Source: Bugula neritina (Eukaryota; Bryozoa; Gymnolaemata; Cheilostomatida; Bugulidae). Taken from it: DNA of 64,000 bases. The first letter of the stretch is position 1; every line of letters begins with the position of its first letter. Both the position numbers and the translations under genes were made by a program. The DNA is taken from NCBI GenBank assembly GCA_964035545.1, contig OZ037765.1, positions 25,166,504 to 25,230,503 of the forward strand. The letters are read 5' to 3'. Positions 25,769-38,100 of this stretch are shown one piece after another. The notes below the pieces were generated by a model that worked only from the letters and a program-made list of their open reading frames with translations, ran no database searches and was not told the DNA's origin.

Positions 25769-26156
25769 TTAAAACAACTGTTTTGCCTTTTTGAGCTGCT
25801 GTTGTTTCCATTGCGGTTTAGTCATGAAATCTTCGTAAGTACAAAGGAATAACTTCTCAAATTCTTCAGCTGTTAAATACACCTACAAAGTAAATCACGC
25901 TTAGTTACACTTGTCAAATAAACGTACGACAACAAAATATATTGACTTCTCACCAACAATCCATACAAACCTCTCTTTGGGTGGCATCTACCCCATCAGG
26001 AAGGTCCTCAGCAGGTTTTACAAGCTCTTCATAAGGATACTTGGCTATTTGAGAGAAACTTTTCTGTTGATCTCCATTGGCATTGATGTCTATTCTAGAT
26101 ATACCCATATTAGCTTCACCTATCTCAGCTTTTAGCTCTTCATAGGTTTTTCCTTT
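25769..26156 (-). other. VIL1: Villin headpiece exons
   Basis: The last two exons encode the linker and headpiece. [19 protein letters not shown] precedes [12 protein letters not shown], then the C-terminal helix with [13 protein letters not shown] and a stop. The Trp, the Lys-rich face and the terminal Leu-Phe known to make the actin contact in villin-family headpieces are all present. Confidence 0.95.
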
Positions 26157-29100
26157 CTATACAAAGTACATCATAAATTAGTAAAAGACAACTCCAAAGT
26201 TTATAAATTGCCAAAAACTTCTCTACACCAAATAACCGGTATGTCTACTACCAAAAATGTATAAATATTAGCTAACAAACTAAAAATAGTTTGTCTTCAA
26301 AATATATTTTAATGTCTTCATCATTTGATTATTGTGAGAACAATTACAATTACCCATCTAAATCTATGGCTACTGGTAATGTTTTTCTAAGAATTCAGCA
26401 ACTGCTGCAACAAAGTAGAATCTAATTGATAATATGTACAACTTCATTGAACCTGTAGTTGTCAAATATAACTAAACCTAAATTTTTAATTTAGTTAGTT
26501 TGTCACTGCCAAGAATTAAAAAGCTACAAAGATAATTACAACTTATTTCGTCAATCACAACAATTTAAAAATTTGCACCTTACAGTAGAGTTACAATGAA
26601 AGTATGAGTTGTTGCTGGTTTAGTAGGTTATGTGCATTATTGCAGTACCATTATATGGAATTGAGGGAGTATTGACTTTTAACACAGCTGTTACATAGCA
26701 CCCACATTTAATGCGTATTGTAATAGCACCAACATATGACATATTCCAAGCTGACCTCCTGCATGCATTTACATATAATGTTGAGCGAAATACAGTTTCC
26801 AATGCCATAAGAGCAATTATTTAATAGCTATAAAAATATAATATATCGTAAATATATCACACAATTTTTATGTTTCAAGTATTGGTAAATCCCCAAATAT
26901 TAATACAAAAAATGCTCTCTCTTGATTCATGTCATTGGAAACTTGAATCTACTCAACTAACCAGAGTGGTGCACATACCAAGTTTGGATCAAGCTGAAAT
27001 ATATAATTAGTTAATAACATAGCAAAGCTGCAGAATATTTTGTTATGATGTGTGTTTTGATTGTGTTGTGTAAAGATGATTGAGAATATTATAGGAAGTA
27101 AACTGGATGTGAAGAAAAGTGAGTGGTTTTACTTACACCTGCCACCTAAAATGAATTGTCATACAATGAAATCCTCAAGTTGAACCTAATTACATATAAT
27201 ACAAGAATATCATAAAACATAAAACACAATGAGTAAAACTCTATATCTGCTTTTCAGAAGTTTTTGATAAATCTTTATCACTAAAATTATTAAAATACAA
27301 AATAAGTGCATGTATGCATGTATGCATGTATGCATGTATGCATGTATGCATGTATGCATGTATGCATGTATGCATGTATACGTATACTGCACTGAAAGTA
27401 ATGTAGACTGTAGGAGTGTAGGTGAATTCAATATGTAAATATATGCATATGGCCAATAAAAAAACTGACCATACATGTCAAATAGATTTTGTCTCATTAT
27501 TTACAATAACTGTAATTAAATAGACAATAACTATATTTTATTAGCTAAAAATCTTATTGTTATTCATTGAAAAATTGACACCTATCATATACCTTTCAGT
27601 TACAAGAGAAAAATCTAATGAACACAGTCAGGTAAAAGTGTTATCAAAACAACAAAATTCTAATTAGTCAAAGTCTATGCTGTGGGATCTTTTTACTAGC
27701 AAATTGCATAAATCAAATGAAATCTAATTATATTTTATTGGTATGCACTAAGCTACTGATTATCTGCATAATTTCACTCTCACATTATATTACCTGGTAC
27801 AGTTCTCTATCCCAAATACCAAAATATCCAGTAAAATTTGGTGGTTCAAATCCTTGCTTAATGCGAATAATTGGAGTATCCAGATCTCTGCCAGCTGGAT
27901 CTGTCTGAATATACTCCTACAAAATACACCATGCATCTGTCATGTTTGTCAGAGCTATAGTTGCAGATACACAAGTTACTTTTGGTGTGTAGCATAGGAA
28001 TTATCTCCCCTTAAGTCAAAACACTTTCCATTCACAACCTGGCTTTATATCAATAATTAAAAATAGGTCCAGTGAAAAAGTATATTGACATAAAAGTGCT
28101 GAATTTATGTAACAAAAATAACAAAATTGCTCCAAGACTGGAACATTTTACTTGCACTTACAATAGCCACTTTTTCAGCATTTTCTTTTTCGGTTTTATT
28201 TGCACCTGAGCCTATCCATATGAATATTTGATCCCAAGCATCTAAGAGCATTACATCATCAGAACAAAGGTCTAGCTAAAAACACAAAACACGAAACATT
28301 AAATAAATAAAATATATTGTTATACAACAGTTAAATGACTAAATGAAAACATGTAACCCTAGAGAGCAGCTGTGGTCTAATGGTTAGAGACCAGGCCTAG
28401 CATGACACAGGTCATGGGTTGAGTCCAAGTCATTGGTGATGTGAAGAAGAGCATCAGATAACTGTTTCAGTGTCACAGTGCAAACCCTCAGACTACGTTG
28501 CTAGCATGGTAAGAGGCGCAGTCCCTGGTCCCCCTTAAAAACCAAAGGTTCTCCCAGGGATGCGGCCATAAACAAACATGAGTTTTAAGGTATAGATGCC
28601 TAATCAGTAACACTGCCAGCGAAAGAGTGGTAGTATATATGGCACTAGTTATTGTCACAATATGAAATGAGAAATGTGAGATATTAGCAGAGCAATGCAA
28701 AGGTATAATATGCTAATACATGTATAAAACAGCATAATATGAATAAATGAGTCAACCTGGTTGAAGTTAGGAATCTCTTCCACCACAAAGTTTCCAGAAG
28801 CATTAGAACACTGAAAGAGTCTAGTTGGGTGTTCACTCTCTTCCAACTGCAGTCTCTTCTCGCTGGCATACGCTTCCTGTCCGCCTATGGCTGTCCAGAA
28901 GTCAGCCTTCTCTTGTCCTTCAAATATCATCTGCGGATCTCTGCAGTATTTTAATCTTTTATTAGACGACTTTTCAGCAAAATATACAACATATTGTCTA
29001 AAATTTAGCAAAAAGCAACAATTGCATATTTACATTCTAATTAATGCTGTTTGTATGTACACTTCCTTATTTAGTTATAATGTGCTGGAAGAAGTAGCAT

Positions 29101-32100
29101 AATACTAAAAGTTTATAGAAACTATATATTTTTAGAAGAGCATGCTATAAAAATAAAAAACAAACCCACAACCATATAATACAGTATGCAATTAAATTGC
29201 AGCAAAATTACTGAAGTTGATGTGCATATGAAGGGATTGGAACATAAAAGTCAATGCATGCTAATGATGAGGTTAAACACGGAGTGTCGGATTCAGCATT
29301 TCCTGTCACCACACAGTATAATATTCATAGTAATATGAAGTATCACCACAACCTCTGTAATGAAATTATCAGCTCACCTCAACACACTATCATCGTGACT
29401 GGTGTAAGAAAAACAATAACAATACAGTGACAAAAATTATTATGCGAAAGATTATAGCTGCAATTTCTATAAAATTGGGACAAAAACTTGCACGAGCATA
29501 ATGACGTGAGCCCTCATAGAAGATAACATACACAGTCTATATATAATATTTCTGTATATAGCTGTCTGGCGATTTGGTATGGCTACAAAATTTGCAGCCA
29601 TCAAGTTCCACTACTGACATGTTTTTAAATATTCAACAATATAGTTTAATTGCATGTAAAAAGTATGCAATAAGCTACTTGTAGATAATGTAAAGTGTTA
29701 TGTAACATTTAGCACAAATACACACCACAGTCAGTTACAAAAACTCTTGCATAATGCTTATAGCTCTTGTAAATTTGCAGGTAAGTGTTGTGAAGCTACA
29801 GATAGTCTATTGATAAGAATTTCACACTACTAGTCTTCCTGGTATTTTGAATGATTCTTCTACAGTCAGTCTAGCTGACTACTAGATCCCTGATGCTGCT
29901 GTGCCCGCATGTTGTTTGGTATGTTACTAGTTGACTGAACACCTCGTATAATCATACTAAAGCATGGCTTGTATGCAGAAATAAAACATGAAATACAGTT
30001 GTGGGGCTTTAACCTATAGAGGACTGACTTTCTTGTCAATACAACTGCAGGTATTACATGAACAGCACAAACCTCGGTGAATGCTGAGCTACCAGCTTAG
30101 CCATCTCCCTCTCGTCCCCAGTGGATCCCTTGCCGCACCATATGTACACTTTACTCTTTGTGAACAGCACAAACACGTCGTTGGAGTTGAGAGAGGCAGC
30201 ACGACACGGTACCTGTAGAGACACCACAAGTAGAATATGTTAGAATACTGATACGCTTAGTTCTCCTGTAACTGTCAGCAGTATTTATGTATACTATTTC
30301 TATATGGGAGATGGAGTTGGGAAGTAAAGCTCAACCTAAACAATATCAGCTTAAACTTAATTTAACTTTTAGCTAAATCCAATGAGTTGAAGAAGACATA
30401 AGTGATAGATACTCTAAATTATTTGTCTTGTTCAAAATTAAAACCATATATTGTAGTATATAGATAGAAAAATGCAAATAGCTAAAATTATTAAAAATGC
30501 TAATCTTTCTTGGCCTATAAGCAGCAGCCAAGATTAGAGAGTACGAAGGGGTGAGCAGTACCCCGCACATTTTCTCCAGACAGAGTGTAAGTAGCGATAA
30601 TTGTCTAGTAGACTATGCTCATCTGTTATAGAATGTGCGTTGGTAGAATAAGAAAGCAGATATGAGCTAGCATAGCTAATATTGCACTAGAAAGATGTGT
30701 TAGACCCGACTAGGCCACCAGTAATATCAGGAAGACCATTGAATGATGATTACTACTGTTTCATTGTAAAAATATTTAAGCCATGTTTTCAGCATATCAA
30801 GAAGCACAGTGCAAAGCCTGCCTAAAGCCCTCATATTATCAGTGTTTACACTGGATTGTGAGTCAAACATGAGTGCTGCAAGCTAAGGGTTGTAATGTTT
30901 TTATATCATTGTTCCATTTATTACACCAAACAGCATTTTGCAGTAAAATAGAGCTTTAATAACTAGTAATCATTGCAATAATATATTGCTGAACAGCCAT
31001 TACTGCAACATATTAACCAGTTGTCTATGATTATAAAAATGAAAATGCATAAAAGATGAAACTTGTCATAATGAAATTGCTTTGTAGTTAAATAACATAA
31101 AACCAAGCTATTGAAATAAAAAATTGCTTTCTAGAAATTTTACTTCAACCGGAAATATACATAGTCTAATTCAAGTGTACTCCTTGTAGTATTCTGTGTT
31201 GACAGCTCATGTTATGTAATACAGTATAAATATATTTATAATTAAGAACTATGAATCATTTGTCTGCCATGGCAGCGTGTGTAGATAGATCACACGTACC
31301 TGACATCAAATCTACCTGCTATACCTGCTATCAGCATTCAAACTTCTGCTCTGATCCAATCATAAACAGAAATATGTGTTCTGCATGTATAACACAGGTA
31401 TCGATTTACATACTTTACTGTGCAGACAACATTTCCTCACCTGGACAGCCTTGGTGTTTAGTGCGTTGGCTCCTCGCACCTGAAGCATGTACCTTTCACC
31501 AGGACCCTCGTCATTACTATGTTGAGACTGAGTCCAGCCGGCCTTCCCACCAGAGTATATGATCATCTTGCCTCCGAAGATGGCCATGAAGTGTGGAGGT
31601 TCCTTGCCCTGTACTACACGTACTTGGACAGGTGCACCGCCATACTTATCATCTAACTGTACGGCATGCAATGCAGACGCCCCTTTTTCATCAGCTGTAG
31701 CTTTAGAACCCTAAAAATGAACTACCATTTGTAACTAGTGAGTAACTGTAAAAAAGCGAATGTTAGATAACCCACGATGGCAAGGAAATGAATACATTAA
31801 TTAATTATTAATGCAATGGGAATTCACAGTAATATCATAACATCAATACTATTCCAAGTATCACTCACAGTATCACTACTGGTCACAGTATGACTACTAC
31901 TCCCAGTATCATTACTGGTCACAGTATCACCACTGGTCACAGTACCACTACTAGTCACAGTATCACTACTGGTCACAGTACCACTACTAGTCACAGTATC
32001 ACCACTGGTCACAGTACCACTACTAGTCACAGTATCACCACTGGTCACAGTACCACTACTAGTCACAGTATCACCACTGGTCACAGTACCACTACTAGTC

Positions 32101-35100
32101 ACAGTATCACCACTGGTCACAGTACCACTACTAGTCACAGTATCACCACTGGTCACAGTACCACTACTAGTCACAGTATCACCACTGGTCACAGTACCAC
32201 TACTAGTCACAGTATCACTACAGTATACAGCAAGCCGTCAGTGCAGTAGACTGAAGGTGACCAACCTGCCAGTAGTAGATTATGTATCTCTCCTTGTTAT
32301 TGAGCAGGTACGTGTACAACACGATATAACAGTCACCACCAAAGAACTGGCCAATCTGGTTTCTCTCCACAGGCACCATGTCAAAGTCTATAATTCTCCA
32401 CACCTACAAATAAACTCAAGGCTGTCACAACAACTAATTAGGAGTTGTCTTTCAAACCGAATTGTAGTCAACTGTAATTGAATCGGAAGTTTGAATGGCT
32501 ACCGTTACTATTGAAGCCAGTAGGTGGCAATGACTTGATTTAGATTGCATGAAATATTATAAATTTGAATTATCTGTCAATAGCCAAGATACTTACAACA
32601 TAAACTATTATGTAGTATAATGTAGTTAACAGAAGAAAGCATAAAATTTAACCGAAAACATTTGCAACACATGTTTCTTATAAATGTAAACTTATGCAAT
32701 GCTTCTATGCATTGAAAATGCAATTTCATGCATAGCTGGTTTGATATAAAACTATTGTTAGTTTATTGAGGCAAAATTGTTTCTGAAAGTTAGCCTTGCC
32801 TTTTGCCCAACAAAACTACTTATATATATGGACAGATATATATTCACACACCTGGGTAGTACCAGAGCCATCATCAACCATCTGGGTTTCTGCTGCAAGA
32901 GCCTGATTGCCATGCAAAGTTGAAGCATCAAACTTAGTCTGTACTGTCTTGGCTAGAGAAATATTGACATGTAATGTTACTATGTCACTTACTGCTGAAT
33001 ATTCCTCAGACACAACAAATTGACATCAAGTTGTATCAAAAAACATTATATATTATATAATATATATTATATAACATTTATACATATATTAACATTGTAT
33101 ATATTATAACATAGCCTAATATATAAGATATACTGTTAATAACAGTCATTGGAATGCATAGCTTGTGCTATGAGTAAGAGAAATTATACAAACAACTCGA
33201 AAATATTTGCTACCTTAGTCAACAAAGCTAATCAAGACTTGCCTATTTTACCACCAGCAACGTATGCTTTGCCTGAGGCCTGTGGTACTGGCCATGACTT
33301 GAACAGATTCTTGAACTCAGTGGGTTCTCCGCCATCAGCTACCTTTGTGACTCGAGTCTTGTTAGAGTAGCCTTTCTTCTTACAGAAACCCTGACATGAA
33401 GTAAGTACGCATGCATACACTGTATACAGTACACATGTATATACAAGTATACACAAGTATACACAAGTATACACAAGTACACATGTATACACAAGTATAC
33501 ACAAGTACATATGTATACACAAGTAAACATGTATGGTAAAAGAAGCATAATCTATGATAACTATAGCATTGTAAGAAATTCTAAAAAAATTTTGGTCATC
33601 ACAAATCTTAAATTTACAATAAAAGTCACTTCAAAACAAAGCTGCAAATTAAATTTGTTGTAAAATTAATAAAGATGCTGTATAGTTTGCAGAAAACAAA
33701 ATATGATAATTTTCTGAACTATTAGTACTTACATTATTAGATAAAAAAAGCAAAAAAAGTAATTGACTATATTTGACTTGGTTTCTTATGCTCGAATAGT
33801 TGAGCACTTACGACGGCATTTCTCATAGCCTCACTCCTTTCCTGCTTACTAGCTCGCTTGCCATTCCAAACCCACACCCCTGCTTCTCCATTATCAATAA
33901 TGTAGGAATCCTAAAATATTTGTAAAGAGGAAATCTAGTCAAGTCAAAGTCATATAAATATAAAGCAGTGCAATTATATAGTTTAATTAAAGCTACAGTC
34001 ACAACATTGGTGACCCTGGCTTAAAGCTGCATTCACACCTCTCAACAAATACTTAAAAACTCAGAATTAGATTAAATGCAGCTTAACAATTTCAATGAAA
34101 AAGCAAAGATACAAATATGTATTGCTGTGTTAAGGTCGAAGCTATGAAAGTATCAAATTGAATATTTTTAAAATTCTCAATAGCAGAATGTGTTTATATT
34201 CTATTAGATTAAAAGATTTAAATTTGTTTACTAAAAATTTCATTCAGATTATTGCCATGAGTGAACAGTAATACATAGATTGATAATCTGGGGAAACGCA
34301 AACGACCTTTATTTCAACAAAACTGTGTTTATTAAAAATAATGAACAACTACTACAGCAATATGTAAACATGAACATTTTGCTTCAAGTTGCCAACAAAA
34401 CACGGCACCTAGAAATATTCTGTCATTATACGTTCACTTTAATGACTGTTATGAAGTGAAAATAAAGAAAATTCAGTGCAAAGTGAGCTATTTTAATCAT
34501 CATCCAAGCGTTCAACCCCTATAAAGTTTATAGCATATTCATGATAAAAAACGTGTAAAATGTACTTTTGTATGTTAGCTAGCCAAATTATGTCAAACAT
34601 TGTGCATCACACACATAACCATCACAATGCTAGTAGTTGAGGTTGTGTGTGGCAACTAGCAAATTACTCACCCAAATAATAATTACATAGAAGAGAACAA
34701 AGTATAAAATTCTAATGATTCTAAGCATGCATGGCGTTGTTTAGCTCTTGTTCAAAATATATAGGTACTGCTATTATGTTCAACTGAAGAGAAAGTAAGA
34801 TGGTTATATAAAAATATTTTAAACTACACATTACCTCCTGATTTTGTAAAAAATACCATGTTAAAACACCAAAATAAGCATAAATAAAACGCATTGTAAA
34901 TTAACTGTATTGTATGTAAATCAATGTAAATTGATGGTAAATATACATAATCATGTTTCTTCAATTATAAATAAATTCATACACAAGTACACATAATAAA
35001 CACTTGATACAAACTATGAAAGTAGTGCATTTCAAGTTATCCAAGTTGATCAGTTAAAATTGATATAATAATACAATTGCTATTACCCTGCTACATATGC

Positions 35101-38100
35101 ACTATTTAACTAGCCTGTTTCACACTAAATAGCAATTTAAACTTTTTTCAATCTTTGAAATTTGGGTTTAAAAGTAAAGTTTAGTAAATAAGTTGTCCAT
35201 GTTGTCAGCTTAACACATACAATATGGAGTTTCTTTTAGTGAAAGTCGTATATAAAAAGCCTGAACCAACCTCCGAGCTGAGGTCAGATTTCTTAAGTGG
35301 ACCTGCTTTTATTTCCTCTATCTTCAAAGTACCTCCCTCATCAGATACAAGAAACAACTTGATTTCAGCAGATTTCATCCGTTCAACCTTCTCATCAGCT
35401 CCGCCTTCTGCTGCAGATTTCACTCTTCTCTCACTGACTCTGAGATGTTTATTCCACACCTGTTAATTTTAGTACAAATGATTTATTTGGATAATTTTAT
35501 TTTCAAAATGCAAATTCATTTCTTTTATTAAATGTCAAGAGTGTTTTATATTAAGTACCCCATTTTCATATTAGCATATTAAACAAGGTGAATAGTTTCT
35601 TTATTTATAAAGGCTTATTGGTTAGTTATAATTGAGTTTTTATATACAAACATTTAGCTCAGCTTCCAATAATTTGTTTTCTTCTCCACTATCAACTGTA
35701 ATGATGTCACCACCGCCTCGTTCATCTCTAAGATTCCGAGCTAACTCCATTCCCTGGAATATGATCAATTGCTATAATATTTAGATATACATAATCATGG
35801 TGGTCATTACTATAAAGTGCAAAATGTCTTAATCAGCAAATCCTATCTGTATTGCACAACTGTTCTTTTGAAGAATCATACGAGTGGAATGCGCTGGCAA
35901 TGTCACAAAGCATATTTTTTTGCATAAAAAATCTTCAGCTTTTCAAACGTTTTTAGAGCTTTTGACTAAATAAAGATTGGCGCAGTATTTGATGTAGGAT
36001 TACCAATCCCAATAGTAAGCTAACATAAGGAGTACCACTATGGAGCAGATGCTGTCATATAAGTTCAAGAGGTTTACAACCTTCATAGTCAAGTATACTA
36101 GCATACCAGGAAAATTCCAACAGCCAGTACAAAGTATAATCTTGACAGCTTTCCAGAAGGCATTAAAGAAAAAAGGCAACATGCTTCTCATTACTTTACA
36201 GTTTAAAATGTTGTATTTCAGTTGATAGTTTACCGAAGGCAACTTAAAACATCAATTATAGTTATTTTATGTAGGAATGGTTCGTTATACAACACTAACA
36301 ACAGCATATATTCAGGTATAACATACTTTTAATACGTTTTTATAATTTACAAAATATTCAGAAAGTGAAAAATTTATAGCTGTATGAGATTAATTTGTTT
36401 TTACTCTTTAAATGTGTTGTGTATATATACGTAATACTTTTATGAAATTTACTATAAACATTAAAATAAAAAATCTAATATGTAAGGTAATAAAATCACC
36501 ATACTATAAAAGGCTAAAAGACAGGGAGCAGCCGTGGTCTATGGGTTAAAGTGTTTGGCTTAGTAAGTCATGGGTTCGGACCCCAGTAAAGGTTATTGGT
36601 GATTCTAGGAAAAGCATCCAGTCATAATTGCTACTGTGCCCCATCTGAATAAGTTCTTAGCCCACTTTAAAAAAACCTTCTATCAGGGGTTTCTCACGAG
36701 GATAGTGACTATAAACTTGCATGAGCTTTTTTTGAAGGCAAACAAACAGTTGATGAATGAAACTCACGCACCTTCCTACGTTCAGTGCGACTCGACTCTT
36801 TGCCCATCCACACAAACTGAACTTTGCCAAGGTCAAGGATGAAAACATCGCCATCATTAAAAGAGCTCCACGATTTCTCAACTTCTTCACACCTGACTTG
36901 GTGGCGTCCCTTGATGTGTAGCAGCCTCATAGTTACCACTTGCTCGACGTGGTTGAACCCTGAGGCTACACCACCCGTCATGTACCTACAGGCACTTCAC
37001 ATGTCACAACATAGAACTGATGTTGCTATATCGTTCATAGCTTTACTTCTATTTTGGGCTAAACATACTCTGTGGACAAGAGCAATTCACGGTAAGTCAA
37101 AGAGATTGCTCGTCAAACAGTAATATTGGAAGCAACAACTTACATTTGACATAATGTATATCTTGACTGCATGAGGTAGGTGCAGTAATGGAGAAATTGA
37201 GAAAAGCCTGTGTTCTAGATTAAAAATGTAGTCAAAAGAAGTTATGTTCTCACAAGCATTTTAACCCTCACCCCAAGCCAAAATCTATAAAGAAATTTGA
37301 AGAATTTAGGCTATCTCAATTTCTCCACTACTAGCTGCTCCTAAATGGCCTGCATGAGCTGTAACACACTAGTTGACTTAATGCATCATGTATTTTACAC
37401 ATCTGCGTTACAACCCTTTGCACATACACAATAAATATAACATTCAAAGTTATTTAATGTTCACTCACTTAATTCCTCCTTTAGACTTGAAATACTCCAT
37501 GAAACGAGCTGACTCATAATCTTGGACTTCTCTGTGTTGAACAGGGGCACCCCCCAAATAGTCATCAAGTTCCACAGACTTATAGGCAGCCACTCCTTCT
37601 TCATCCTTTATACAGACAATTAAGTAGCTCAGTATAACTAGCATAAGATAGATACATGGCTATAGAACACATCTTGATTTTGCTTAAACTACAAAGTAAT
37701 ATATATAAGATAAATAACCTGCGAGCTTTCTTTGCCAAGCCAGAAGTGGATGTGCATATCTAAACTACTTCTCGCATCTTGCACCTGTAAATTATATAGG
37801 ATGTCCGTAGACACATTCTAGCTGTCATAGAAACATGTAGGTAACTTACAGTAGTACAGAGTGAATACAAATTCTCTCAAATCATCTTACAATGAAACAT
37901 GAAAACACCTTTTCATCATTTACCCAAAAATCATAATAGCCACACATATCAAATCACTAGTCCTATTATGTTGAAAATTACTGGTATACTTTTTGTATTG
38001 CCACAAGTTTATTCTACAAAATCAATCATGCTGAGCACAATTTCATCAACATGAAAGGTGGCCATTTTTAATAGTAGTAGTAGTAGCAGTGGTGGTGCAC

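Noticed and set aside
28361-28435. A tRNA gene
   Set aside because: A- and B-box-like motifs are present, but the arms do not pair as a tRNA and the unit continues into a repeated body, so it is a SINE head.
31824-32249. Ser/Thr-rich open frames on both strands, mucin-like
   Set aside because: They are by-products of the 18/36-bp minisatellite inside a villin intron, with no splice-supported flanks.
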